Below, piece by piece: positions 1 through 8,371 of a DNA stretch of 64,000 bases (its first letter is position 1; each line of letters starts with the position of its first letter). This DNA comes from Blastocatellia bacterium (lineage in GTDB: Bacteria > Acidobacteriota > Blastocatellia > Chloracidobacteriales > JADJPF01). Location of the stretch: positions 1 to 64,000 of the forward strand of contig JADJPF010000007.1 of the NCBI GenBank assembly GCA_016713405.1, written 5' to 3'. The notes beneath the pieces were generated by a model that did no database searches, was not told the origin of the DNA, and was given only the letters and a program-made list of their open reading frames with translations. Made by a program: the position numbers and the translations under genes.

Positions 1-984
1 ACTTAAACTGGCATTCACTCAGCTCAATTGGACTAAATGAAAATTTATACTTTGAAAACAGATACAAAACGAACGATACTAACCACGACTGGCATAAGAT
101 CTTTCTAATACAGCATCAACAGATGACACTGGCGTTAATCGTACGAATCTAGACATTAAAGACATTGCCCTTCACGATCTTGCATTATGGATCAGTTATT
201 CCACAAGATATGGAAGGCAAAGTAGTGCCAAAGTAATTATTTAGGATTTTGAGGAAAGAAGCAGGTATTTCTTTTCCTTGAAATTTTTCTCACTAAAACA
301 AAAGTAGCTAAATTAAATGTACTTCCACAATTTTGAATATTGTTTCGGATGTCTGACTTTGAAAAATTCTTACGCATTTATAGTACTATTTTTTAAGAAA
401 ACCTCCTCAACCAAACCCATCAGAAATTAAAATCCTTATTTGTATATAACTTTAGGTAATTTTATTTTATATACTCAACAATTGCCGCGCCTTAAACATT
501 TTCCTGATGCTGAATTTCACCTCAAACGAAGAGCAATAACACGAGTTGTGAGTATATTTCAGAAGGTGCAGGATGTTCCCAAAAACTACAGTATTTTCTA
601 AAAAATCATCAAAGCTGATCAGACTGGTTCAGCATAATACCCTCAAAGTTCGACATAGCAACCTTGCAATATGATTATTGAAGTGAAATTTCATAGTAAT
701 TCATCATTTCTTAACACAATGGTAAGTTTTGGCGTGCTAAATACCGGGTTGAGCATGTTCGCTTAGTCCGGGTTGGCCCGGATCATTGCAGGTTTATCTA
801 CAGTAGGCACAAAAGTGGAGAGGCCCAACATGAAGTTGATCCTTCTTTATCTTGCTCAAACACAGGCGTAGATGAAAATTATACTTAATCAGCCTCCTTT
901 TTGTATTGCTGATAGCGATCAGGCTGTTGCATGGCAATTTTGACAAGCCGACAAATTAAGCCTAACTCTTTAATAATTTAGGAT
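1..984. other. Decayed intergenic DNA without an intact gene
   Basis: No open frame of useful length with a credible start and ribosome binding site is seen on either strand. Short stop-free stretches exist, for instance around 483-600 and 730-885 on the plus strand, but I cannot match them to a family. The stretch leads directly into a decayed glycosyltransferase remnant, so it probably contains further degraded coding sequence, including that gene's missing N-terminal half. Confidence 0.5.
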
Positions 985-1480
985 TCAAATGGGAACATCT
1001 CCAACAATGCATTGGAAACAATGTTGGCAACCTGCCCGCTGTCGAGAGTTGATTATTAAGTTAACTGGGCGATTTCCAAAGGCTTTTTTAGTAATGCTAG
1101 GGGCCAAAAATGAAATATGTAATGAGATTAAGGAAGCTTTAGAAGGTTGTCGAAATATTATTATTACCGCAGGTGAAACAAACATCCCTCAAGCCATTCT
1201 TTGGTTGACCAATGTGATTTGCTGGTTTGTAACGATAGTGGACTAATGCACATAGCCATGTGATGCAAACACCTGTTGTTGCTATTTATGGGCCAACTGA
1301 TTATCCTTGGACTGTCCATTGGGTGAAACTTCCCATCTTAATGATTAGAAAGAATTGCCTTGTATTATGTTTTTAAAAGCTAGCCGTTGATAGCCAAGTA
1401 ACTACTTGTCCTCATCACGATTGCACTTAACACTATTGAAGTTGCCGAAGTTTTTGATGGTAGTAAAAAAGTAACTGGGC
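985..1480 (+). pseudogene. Family 9 glycosyltransferase (heptosyltransferase-like) remnant
   Basis: The open part (from 989) begins MGTSPTMHWKQCWQPARCRE and continues through FPKAFLVMLGAKNE and IIITAGETNIPQAILWLTN, which matches the C-terminal nucleotide-sugar-binding half of GT9 heptosyltransferases (start of the domain, the 'llG' strand, then 'aGktsl.elaall'). After a frame change near 1240 the family signature resumes as DSGLMHIASHVMQTPVVAIY and GPTDYPW in another frame, and a further frame change is needed to reach a C-terminal TIEVAEVF near 1435-1455. The N-terminal half is not recognisable. Such enzymes add heptose or related sugars to lipopolysaccharide on the cytoplasmic face. Several indels and stops make this a clear pseudogene; family assignment is by motif order only. 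Confidence 0.7.
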
Positions 1481-2194
1481 TAGGAAAGCATAAAACATAT
1501 TGTTTTTATCCAACAAGTTAAACAGATGTTTGTTATACAAGACCCGTTGCCGTAGATGTTCCTATATATTTAAAGTGTTCTCCAAGAAGTAGAAACAGGA
1601 AGAAATTTTCTTGGGTTTTACCTCTAAAACTTATACTGCCCATCAAACCAGCAATTCCCAATCAGCCTTTTGACGATTAAGAATATCATTCTATCATCAA
1701 ACCAATAAGTGTTGTCATTTTGTTAGGTTACACTAGATGCTTCTTTTAAAGTTTGTCAAACAACTCTGTTTCTTTCAGAATCCACTCGTCATATGAAATT
1801 GTTCTAATAAAGAAATCCTAGAATCAGTTTTTATAAGCATTAGTTCAAAAGTTAATTGGACTCATCGACTATGCCAACATAAAAATCTCTGCCAGTACGA
1901 AGCCTTAAAGGTATTAAAAGCTCCTTTTTAAGCTCTTTAGGATCATTAAATTTTGTTAAACGACTTTCAATTAAAGCTTTTGGAGTGCTCTGGATTGGGT
2001 GTGTTATTTTCGAATTCGAAAGCTTTGCTTTATCAGTTATGCCGACTGTAATTTTGATAGCTCAAAGGTATTCGTTTAATAGTTAAACCCGTTTTGCACA
2101 TATCTTTACTTGCTATTAATAATATATGGCAGATAATAACTGACTTTTTCCTAATAATTTTCTTCCAAAAACCAGTTTATCCCTTCAACAAACT
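1481..2194. other. Decayed DNA between pseudogenes
   Basis: No intact gene. Around 1690-1735 a plus-strand frame reads KPISVVILLGYT, which resembles the start of a family 2 glycosyltransferase but is followed at once by stops and frame changes. Around 1948-2080 another plus-strand frame stays open over some 40 codons with hydrophobic content. Neither is long enough to name. With a GT9 remnant upstream, a decayed envelope-sugar cluster is a reasonable guess. Confidence 0.35.
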
Positions 2195-2434
2195 TTGATG
2201 TTTCAGTTCCCTGAAGCGGAAATTTGGGACTACTATATGAGCTTTGGTGCCTTATCCGCCCATTTTTGCAAACGTTTAGCAGCAGATTTAGAGGCTGTTT
2301 TCAAAGATAATCATAAGGGCAAAAATCTTCCTTGTTACAGTAATTGGCACAATTTGCAGATTCCTAATTACAAGCAACTAGTTTTAGAGACTGCCCAAAA
2401 GCACCTCATCTCAAAGTTGTTCCAAGGAAACTAG
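2195..2434 (+). pseudogene. Unrecognised 79-codon open frame, probable gene fragment
   Basis: A 79-residue frame rich in aromatic residues (MMFQFPEAEIWDYYMSFG at the start, then HFCKRLAADLEAVFKD). The frame is open upstream of the ATG for about 20 codons and no good ribosome binding site precedes it, so it looks like the surviving middle of a longer protein and not a small gene. I do not recognise the family. It lies between the GT9 remnant and the Bax-inhibitor remnant, both on the same strand and both decayed, which supports reading it as a fragment. Confidence 0.3.
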
Positions 2435-2688
2435 AGTGAAAAAGAGAAACTGGCTGACAAACTCTAAGTTCAAAGGCTGATTAAAATTTCTAAACTAGCA
2501 AAACTATCTAGTATCATGGAACACCTTTTTTAGAAAAATGTAAATTTAGGGAATATTTTTTCAGCCAATGCTAAAATACCCATAAACATAGTGGTGCTTA
2601 CAGAAGATATCAAAATAGTTAGGTAAAGGAAGAGAACAACAGCAGGTTTCTTTCAAAGAACAAGACCAAAACAAAATTCTTTGAGGTA

Positions 2689-3370
2689 GTGCAAATAATT
2701 TGGGAAGTAGCTAGCAAACCTACTGCTGCAACAGCACCCCTAGCAGAAAGAGTAAGTTTTATTCATGAGTATATGGACTATTTTTGCCGGAATTTTATTT
2801 GCAATGGTAAGCGTTGGAATAGGATTTTCTTTTCCTCAATAATGATTGCAATTATTGAACATAATTGGATTTCATTGTTTGTCTTAATTGGTGCTGTAAT
2901 TGGGACACAAGCTGTTAGGCTAGTAAAAGGTATTAATCTATTAGCTTTATTTGGCTTTACTACTTTAATGGGAATATTTCAACCTTCCACTTCTAGCAAT
3001 TCTAGCTATTAATAATCAGCATCCATTGTTCAATCTGGAGTTTCGCCCTAGAGCACTGCGGTGGGCTAATGATTTACGCGTTTGTATCTAAAAAAGACTT
3101 TAGCTTTATGAAGGAAGATAACACAGTAGAGGTTTTAACCATTGTGGTTTTATCCGTTGTGCTAAATATTTTTCTAGCTTCTAGTGCTTTTCTTGCCCCG
3201 GTATTGCTGTTGCGTCATTACTACTATTTTCTGGTTATATTTTATACTTATTTTTAACAAATACTACACCACTATGACACTAAGTAGATATGTTGCAGGT
3301 GCTTTAGTTTTATTTTAGATGTCTACAATATTTTGTTGCATTGTTTAAATTCTTAATGTGGAAGAAATTA
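2689..3370 (+). pseudogene. Bax inhibitor-1/YccA family membrane protein remnant
   Basis: The family can be followed piece by piece across frame changes. One frame gives AERVSFIHE, the next frame gives IWTIFAGILFAMVSVGIG (first membrane helix), the first frame returns with LFVLIGAVIGTQAVRL and INLLALFGFTTLMGI, which is the conserved 'NL.lLf.FT.lmG' core. A third frame (from 3069) gives VYAFVSKKDFSFM-like sequence and a last hydrophobic helix, and traces of the final helix persist to about 3350. Intact members are seven-helix inner-membrane proteins that interact with FtsH or act as leak channels. At least four indels or stops destroy this copy. The hairpin just downstream is still perfect. 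Confidence 0.72.
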
Positions 3371-3391
3371 AATTAATTTAGTAATGGTGAA

Positions 3392-3424
3392 AGGTAATAC
3401 TGAACGGTTATTTCAGTATTACCT
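3392..3424 (+). terminator. Perfect hairpin after the Bax-inhibitor remnant
   Basis: A 13-bp perfect stem, AGGTAATACTGAA (3392-3404) with TTCAGTATTACCT (3412-3424), and a 7-nt loop. It is followed by AGAAAATAAATTTTT, so the T-run is displaced by about 10 nt. It lies just after the end of the decayed membrane-protein gene and before the minus-strand FG-GAP remnant, where a shared terminator would be expected. Confidence 0.55.
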
Positions 3425-3479
3425 AGAAAATAAATTTTTGAAACTTGTTTCAAAACAACAGACTTTCAGTATTGCATTT

Positions 3480-3935
3480 TGCAATATGTTAGTTTTCTGT
3501 CTCTAAAACTACCGAAGTTCTGGCCCAATTGCCAACTATTGGATGTTTCTCTTCAAAGGAGCAAGCTGTTGGGAAAGCGAAATGTTAAGTCAACCAAAAC
3601 CTTCTGTGTTTGAGTTTCTTAAGTAAAATATTAATGAAGTTTTCCATATAAACCTATTGTATCAATATCTCCATTAAAATCTCCAACTTATGGGTAAAAC
3701 CTCCCTATTTGAAAAGTGATCATAAAGAAATATTAAGTCAGCAAAACCTTCTGTATTTTGAGTTTCTTAAATAAAATATTGATGTAGGGACTTCATATCG
3801 ACCACCACTGTGTCAGTACCATCTCCATTAAAATCCTCCAACTACTTAGGTAAAAACCTCTATTGCTTCCATAAAGAAATACTAAATCTGCTGGCCCACT
3901 ACTATTTGTTGATTCATGTAGACAGATTTTTGAGG
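3480..3935 (-). pseudogene. FG-GAP/VCBS repeat protein remnant, three repeats
   Basis: On the minus strand about three repeats of a seven-bladed-propeller type motif can be read. The pieces are ADLVFLYGSN...DFNGDGTDTVVV, then GFADLIFLYDHFSN...GDFNGDIDTIGLYG, then ADLTF-like sequence ending HPIVGNWARTSVVLE. This is the acidic Ca-binding loop D-x-N-G-D with the usual 'f.lrnsnt.g.ad..f.yG....p.vGdfdGDg.dt.glY' spacing of extracellular FG-GAP proteins. The repeats are about 148 nt apart and are visible as a DNA direct repeat (about 3584-3700 and 3732-3850). Stops and frame changes interrupt each unit. Intact relatives are secreted or surface proteins. Confidence 0.68.
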
Positions 3936-3939
3936 TTAC

Positions 3940-4156
3940 TTTTTTTTAAGGGCAATCAGCAAACCTGGAAAACTAAACCATAGGAGAAAGAAATGAAAAG
4001 AGACTGACCTCCAAAATAAGTGTATTCAATAAGTATATTAATAAAAGCAGATATAGAAACAATAAGGCGAGAGTAAAGCAATAGGAGAAGCACTAAAAGG
4101 ATTAATGTTGTTAAAAGCAACGCTATCAGGAATAAGTAGAGGGATGGCACAGGTTT
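3940..4156 (-). pseudogene. Possible P-domain-like fragment ahead of the FG-GAP remnant
   Basis: On the minus strand, reading from the edge of the insertion sequence towards the FG-GAP repeats, mixed frames give IPLLIPDSVALTTL, then VSISAFINILIEYTYFG, then SLFISFS. This order resembles the proprotein-convertase P domain ('IPDn...', 'v.v.i.HtyiGDL.i.l.sP'), which often precedes or follows repeats in secreted bacterial proteins. The match is weak and needs frame changes. If right, this and the FG-GAP repeats are one decayed secreted protein whose upstream part was cut by the insertion sequence. Confidence 0.25.
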
Positions 4157-4205
4157 TGACCTTGTATACCTAAATGGGGAATTTCAAAATGATATCAAGC
4201 CACAA
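4157..4205 (+). repeat. Left terminal inverted repeat of the insertion sequence
   Basis: The sequence starts TGACCTTGTATACCTAAATG and ends GATATCAAGCCACAA. It matches the reverse complement of 6084-6132 with one mismatch (A for G in the last part). The outermost pair (4157/6132) still matches and the next pair outward does not, which sets the boundary. Confidence 0.9.
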
Positions 4206-4326
4206 AATATAGTGGGTAAAAATTAGCTCAGTGATAGATATGGGTTAAGAAAGACAGAGATATTGAAGAAAAAAGTATGCAGATGTAAATTATCAAGCCA
4301 ATCTTAATAGTAGGAGGCTTGAAAAA

Positions 4327-4959
4327 ATGGAGCAACTTAAGCTAAGTTTTGATGAAGTGCCAATAAGTTGTTCAGAACAAGAGAAATATCATGCGATAGC
4401 ACCAATTTTAGCAGGAAAAGTGACAATAAAAGAGCAAGCACAAAATCTGAATCAATTTTATACAACACTAAGACAATGGCTAGAAAAATTTAGAAAAGAA
4501 GGTGTAGCAGGATTAGTAGAACAAAGAAGTTCAAGACAACCCTACACACCAGAAAGAATAATAGTAAGTTTATTGTACTTCAAATGTTGTGTACCCAAGA
4601 TAGCAGACCGAGAATTAGCAAGAGTAATAAGCCAAAGCAGTAATTACCAAATAGATCACAAAACAGTAAAATCTCTTTTGGAAAGATACTTTTTTTGGAA
4701 ATATGAAGAATTTAGCAGTCAAATTAAGTATCCAATTCCAAAAGAAATTCAATTGTGTCGTTTAGAAATGGTAAAACTAATGGAACAAGGATTTAGCGAA
4801 AAAACTATAGCCTGTCTTTTAGGTTACACTAGACATACAGTTCATAAATCGATAAGACGATATAAAGCACAATTAAGAGAGAAAAATACTCAGCCTTGGC
4901 TCTTTGACCATTCTAGTAAGCCAAAACCACCAACAGAAAAGTTTAGTTTGGGACAATAA
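4327..4959 (+). CDS. Transposase N-terminal part, helix-turn-helix, frame 1
   Basis: A 210-residue protein. An AGGAGG ribosome binding site (4312-4317) lies 9 nt before the ATG. Residues of about 25-65 form a first helix-turn-helix (EKYHAIAPILAGKVTIKEQA ... TLRQWLEKFRKEGVAGLVE) as in many IS481/IS3-type transposases, and a second one lies around 150-180 (MVKLMEQGFSEKTIACLLGY ... TVHKSIRRYK). These would bind the terminal repeats. The frame ends at TAA 4957, four codons after the heptamer T TTG GGA (4947-4953). A -1 slip there enters a frame that continues with the expected transposase sequence. Confidence 0.85.
   Translation: MEQLKLSFDEVPISCSEQEKYHAIAPILAGKVTIKEQAQNLNQFYTTLRQWLEKFRKEGVAGLVEQRSSRQPYTPERIIVSLLYFKCCVPKIADRELARVISQSSNYQIDHKTVKSLLERYFFWKYEEFSSQIKYPIPKEIQLCRLEMVKLMEQGFSEKTIACLLGYTRHTVHKSIRRYKAQLREKNTQPWLFDHSSKPKPPTEKFSLGQ
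4947..4953 (+). promoter_or_regulatory. Candidate -1 frameshift site T TTG GGA
   Basis: In the frame of the upstream ORF the bases read ..AGT TTG GGA CAA TAA, so TTTGGGA fits the X XXY YYZ pattern for -1 slippage. After slipping, reading continues ACA ATA AGA GCC into a 40-codon frame free of stops until 5073. The -1 frame is closed by a TAG at 4944, so the switch must occur between 4947 and 4959. A single-base deletion in this T3G3 run would look the same. Confidence 0.5.
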
Positions 4960-5075
4960 GAGCCGTTTTAGAGTTACAAGAAAAATATGGATATGCTGGT
5001 TGGTTTAGAATCCAAGGTTACTTAGAACGCGATTATGGGATTAAATTAGCTGAAACAACTATAAAAAAATTATGA
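4953..5075 (+). CDS. Transposase bridging segment in the -1 frame
   Basis: This open stretch has no start codon of its own that fits. It encodes TIRAVLELQEKYGYAGWFRI followed by a 'GYLERDYGIKLAETTIKK' segment, which is typical of the region between the HTH domains and the DDE core in IS481/IS3-type transposases ('G..ri...L....gi..s..Tv.r.l'). It ends TTA TGA, overlapping the ATG of the next frame (ATGA at 5072-5075). It is therefore an integral part of the transposase and not a separate gene. Confidence 0.75.
   Translation, partial: TIRAVLELQEKYGYAGWFRIQGYLERDYGIKLAETTIKKL
5063..5069 (+). promoter_or_regulatory. Candidate -1 frameshift site A AAA AAA
   Basis: Seven A residues placed as AT A AAA AAA TTA TGA in the bridging frame are a textbook -1 slippery heptamer. 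After the slip, reading continues ATT ATG AAG CTA into the DDE core. The downstream frame also has its own ATG overlapping the TGA, so coupled re-initiation is an alternative. An A8 run shortened by one base in the assembly would give the same picture. Confidence 0.55.
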
Positions 5076-6010
5076 AGCTAAATCGCCAGCTAAATTTAGC
5101 TCCAACTCGTCCAGTTCTTACGCTAGTAAAAGAAAGTAAAGAAGGGCCACTAAAATCAGGCAGAGCATTTGAGCATACTTTTGTGGATTTTCGTTATCTG
5201 GATGCAAAGCCAGAAGGAGTACAGCTTTACTCCTGCCTTTTATTAGAAGGATACTCAAGAACTATATTAGCTGGTTCACTAACAACTAGCCAAGATGCTG
5301 GAGTATTATTAAGAGTCTATTATTTAGCTTTGTCAGAATTTGGATGTTGGGAAGTAGTGGTTAGTGATAATGGAGGCCAGTTTATCTCTAAAGCTTTTGA
5401 GAAAGTGAATAAAAGATTAAATATTTATCACCACAAAAATGATAAAGGCCATCCTTGGCAGAATTTAATAGAGTCTCAATTTGGGATTCAGGCTCGTGTT
5501 GGAGAATATGCTTGGTCTAAATGCAAAACTGTGGAGCAAGCTATTGAACTTCATCATTCACTTATCCATGATCACAACACTCTTGCTCATTTTGCTCACC
5601 GACACCGCAACGATGGAAAATTATCTCCTTTAGCAGTTCTCTCTTCTGCTTGCGGACGAGCAGTTACCCATAGCGACTTACACCTAGCTTTTAGCAGAAA
5701 ATGTTGGGAAAGAAAAACTGACAAGCATGGTTTTGCTCGTATTAACAAGTGGAAAATTTATATTGAGGAAGGTTTACCCAAAACTCCAGTTCAAGTTAGC
5801 TATTGGGATGGTAAACTTCGTGCTGAATATGATTCTACTTTATTAGTTGAATACTCTTGCAAATGGGATAAATCCAAACTTCGCCCTAAATCTATTTCTC
5901 GTCCTATCCTTTATGAAACTGCTTTTAATTCTCCTCAAATTCCTTTATTTGATTCTGTTTTAGATATTAATCCTAAGTTACTTAATACCTCTTCTTATTA
6001 CCGCCAATAG
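5072..6010 (+). CDS. Transposase catalytic part, rve/DDE core
   Basis: A 312-residue protein with the retroviral-integrase fold. The acidic triad is visible as D in HTFVDFRYLD, D in VVVSDNGGQF and E in PWQNLIESQFG. It catalyses strand cleavage and transfer at the terminal repeats. A C-terminal extension of about 120 residues follows (from 'HRNDGKLSPLAVL', as in IS481-type enzymes where it closes the core), ending in a basic and aromatic region. The ATG has no strong ribosome binding site, fitting production as the tail of a frameshift fusion with the two upstream frames. Confidence 0.87.
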   Translation: MKLNRQLNLAPTRPVLTLVKESKEGPLKSGRAFEHTFVDFRYLDAKPEGVQLYSCLLLEGYSRTILAGSLTTSQDAGVLLRVYYLALSEFGCWEVVVSDNGGQFISKAFEKVNKRLNIYHHKNDKGHPWQNLIESQFGIQARVGEYAWSKCKTVEQAIELHHSLIHDHNTLAHFAHRHRNDGKLSPLAVLSSACGRAVTHSDLHLAFSRKCWERKTDKHGFARINKWKIYIEEGLPKTPVQVSYWDGKLRAEYDSTLLVEYSCKWDKSKLRPKSISRPILYETAFNSPQIPLFDSVLDINPKLLNTSSYYRQ

Positions 6011-6083
6011 CTGTTGGGCAACAATTGAACCTTTACTTTGGCCTGAGTTAGTTAAGTGATTTTTCCTTTTTGGCCACAAGTAC

Positions 6084-6132
6084 TTGTGGCCTGATATCAT
6101 TTTGAAATTCCCCATTTAGGTATACAAGGTCA
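6084..6132 (-). repeat. Right terminal inverted repeat of the insertion sequence
   Basis: The sequence runs TTGTGGCCTGATATCATTTT to GTATACAAGGTCA, the reverse complement of 4157-4205 with one mismatch. It begins about 70 nt after the transposase stop codon at 6010. Immediately outside lies the remaining 3' end of the minus-strand PPC/TPR gene. Confidence 0.9.
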
Positions 6133-6899
6133 GAGCCAGCGCAGTAATGTATTAGCTTCACTGCTAGGGTTATCTAACTGTTTCCATTTAGCAAGTGCTT
6201 TGTTCAAACATTCTAAAGCTGATCATTTCTCCCTATTATGGTGTATGCTATTCCAAGAAAAACATTTATGTTAGCTTGTCCTTCAATATTTCCTATTTTT
6301 TCATATATAGATAAAGACTTAATGTAATTTTCTATAGCTTTTTCTATAGAGTCTTTTGATTGTTCTGTATTAAGCTGATAAGCTTGCGAGAAAAATTTGT
6401 AGGCATCAATAAAACCATTAAAGTATTCAACATCTTGTGGAGTTGCTTCCCTTAATTTTGATATTCCTATTTTATATTTTCCAATAACTTGTTCTTCTAA
6501 ACTGTTTAATTCCAAGCTATAAAGACCTGTTTTTTGTGTAACTAAGAAAATTTCTTCTAAGCCTTGATTACTTCCAAACCCTTCAAATTCAACAACTGGA
6601 ATTTTATCAGGGTCAAAAATTGTAGATTTTATATTTACTCCTTTTTGTTTTATTGAGATACGTAGATATTGATTCTTAGTAAGTTGTAGTTGATAAATGT
6701 GTTTATTGCCGTAGGTTATTTCTTGTTCGATATCTTTATTTATCTCAAGTTTTGTTGTTTGAGTATTTTCTTTCTTTTTTTCAATTTTTCCTTCAGATAT
6801 GTTTTCCTGAGCTTTGGCTAGGTTGTATGAAACTAACATAATCAAAATAAAATTTACTGAAAGTAAGTTTTGTAAAAAACGGAGGGCAAATAATTTCAT
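6133..6899 (-). pseudogene. Secreted PPC-domain/TPR protein, frameshifted and cut by the IS
   Basis: Start chosen at ATG 6899 (MKLFALRFLQ), which gives a signal peptide ending near 'AKAQ'; the longer frame from 6971 adds unlikely residues. The mature part begins with a PPC-like beta domain ('Y.GNKHIYQLQLTKNQYLRI', 'QKGVNIKSTIFDPD', 'TGLYSLELNSLEEQVIGKYKI', then 'LREATPQD'). This is exactly the N-terminal module of acidobacterial TPR/CHAT proteins, followed by TPR helices from about residue 160. The frame stops at 6213 after IGRNDQL. One base earlier or later the TPR sequence resumes (SALECLNKALAKWKQLDNPS ... EANTLLRW) and runs to 6133, the IS edge. A one-base deletion near 6219-6223 plus the IS remove the remaining TPR and any CHAT domain. 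Confidence 0.75.
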
Positions 6900-7024
6900 G
6901 TTTGTAAGATAATAAAAAAATATCATCAAAACTCCATTGTAAAAGCACTTTGAAAGGTAGGGCAGAGACAATATTATTTTAAATACTTGTAAAAATTTTC
7001 TAAATTAAAGTTTTTTATTTATTA

Positions 7025-8358
7025 TCAACTATTTGCTAATTTTGTTATTACTTCAGTAATTTCATCTAAACCCCAGCTAGCTTCTTCATTTGTAATAACA
7101 TAGGGAGGCATAAAATAAACTACATTTCCCAAAGGTCTAATCAACAAGCCTCGTTGCAAGAATTTTTTGGCAAGTTTAGGCCCAATGTCGGCTAAATATC
7201 CACCAGCCGAACGAGTTTTTTTATCTGTAACGAGTTCTAAAACACCAACACCCCCTATAACCCTAACATCTCCAACAATAGGCAGATCTGCCAAAGGAGT
7301 TAGTTTTTTAAGGAATAATTTTTCTAGCTCCTGCACACGTGCTAAAACATTTTCAGTTTGAAAAATCTCTAAACTTGCTATTGCAACAGCACATCCCAAA
7401 GGGTTAGCAGTGTAGGAATGACCATGAAAAAGGTTTTTTGTCTGTCAGAGCTTAAAAAAGCTTCATAAATTTTTTCTTTAACAACTGTTGCTGCTAAAGG
7501 TAAATAACCAGCAGTTAAGCCTTTAGAGAGGCAAATAATGTCGGGTGTAATTTCAGCATGTTCACAAGCAAACATTTTTCCTGTACGTCCAAAGCCTGTA
7601 AATACTTCATCCGCAATTAGTAAAGTATTATATTGGTCACAGAGCTTGCGAACACGGCTTAAAAATTCTTTAGGCCAAATGATCATCCCTCCAGCACCTT
7701 GTAGCATTGGTTCAACTAACACGGCTGCTATTTTGTCCTGGTTTTCTTCTAGTATTTTTTTTAGTGAGCTTAAACAATCTATTTGACAAGTATCCCGACT
7801 TAACCCTACTGGGCAGCGGTAACAATAGGGAGAAAAGGCACGGGAGACAGGAAAAAGTAGTTGCTTAAAAGGAGCAGTAAAAATAGACGACTCGCTAGGT
7901 GACATTGAGCCTACAGTATCACCATGATAAGCGTCATGTAGAGTAACAAAAACTTGTCGTTTGCTCTCGCCCAGGTTTTGCCAATATTGAAATGCCATTT
8001 TTAAGGCTACTTCAACAGCAGTTGAACCATTATCGGAGTAAAAAACTTTGGTTAGCCCAGTTGGAAGTACAGCTAATAATTTTTCTGCTAGCTCAACGGC
8101 TGGTGGATGAGTACAACCAGCAAAAATAACATGCTCTAGTTTAGCAGCTTGAGTAGCTAAAGCTTCATTTAATTTTGGGTGGCTATGACCATGAATATTT
8201 ACCCACCAGGAAGAAATACCATCTAAAAGCCTTTGTCCATCAGCAGTATAAAGATAAACACCTTTCGCGCTAACAATTGGAAGCGGGGAAGGTGCTGTAA
8301 GCATTTGTGTGTATGGATGCCACAAATAAGCACGATCTTTAGCTATTAAATCCTTCAT
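7025..8358 (-). pseudogene. bioA: Adenosylmethionine-8-amino-7-oxononanoate aminotransferase BioA, one frameshift
   Basis: BioA transfers the amino group of S-adenosylmethionine to KAPA to make DAPA, the third step from pimeloyl thioester in biotin synthesis; it is a cytosolic fold-type I PLP enzyme. The first frame (8358-7378) has the HPYTQM start, GISSWWVNIHGHSHP, the DAYHGDT motif, IADEVFTGFGRTG and the PLP lysine in LSKGLTAGY (about residue 279). It runs out at DRQKTFFMVIP. The next frame (7399-7025) supplies PLGCAVAIASLEIFQTEN to the C-terminus. Joining them at the A5/T6 tracts (7427-7439) by one added base restores FFHGHSYTANPLGCA, the family sequence, so one base is deleted. Start is 13 nt after the bioD stop. 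The gene is otherwise full length, so an assembly error is as likely as real decay. Confidence 0.88.
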
Positions 8359-8371
8359 CTAATTACCCTTA

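Larger units (their letters stand above)
4157..6132 (+). mobile_element. Insertion sequence, about 1.98 kb, DDE transposase with long inverted repeats
   Basis: The element is bounded by near-perfect inverted repeats of 48-49 bp. It encodes one transposase spread over three reading frames on the plus strand: a helix-turn-helix N-terminal part (4327-4959), a short bridging frame (4947-5075) and an rve-type DDE core (5072-6010). All parts are free of stops in the right frame, so it is either active through ribosomal frameshifting or recently damaged. I see no obvious target duplication: the bases just outside are CAGGTTT on the left and GAGCCAG on the right. The overall plan (HTH plus rve integrase core) recalls the IS481/IS3 group, but I cannot assign a named family. 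Confidence 0.88.

Noticed and set aside
1690..1800. Possible family 2 glycosyltransferase start (KPISVVILLGYT)
   Set aside because: Only about a dozen residues resemble the family; the following sequence is broken in every frame.
3580..3850. Direct DNA repeat of about 115 bp, possibly a CRISPR or satellite
   Set aside because: The repeat is degenerate with about 148-nt period and encodes FG-GAP propeller units, so it is of protein-repeat origin.
3956..4150. Minus-strand 64-residue hydrophobic ORF
   Set aside because: No ribosome binding site, and other frames of the same strand give a better, if weak, match to a decayed P-domain-like secreted protein.
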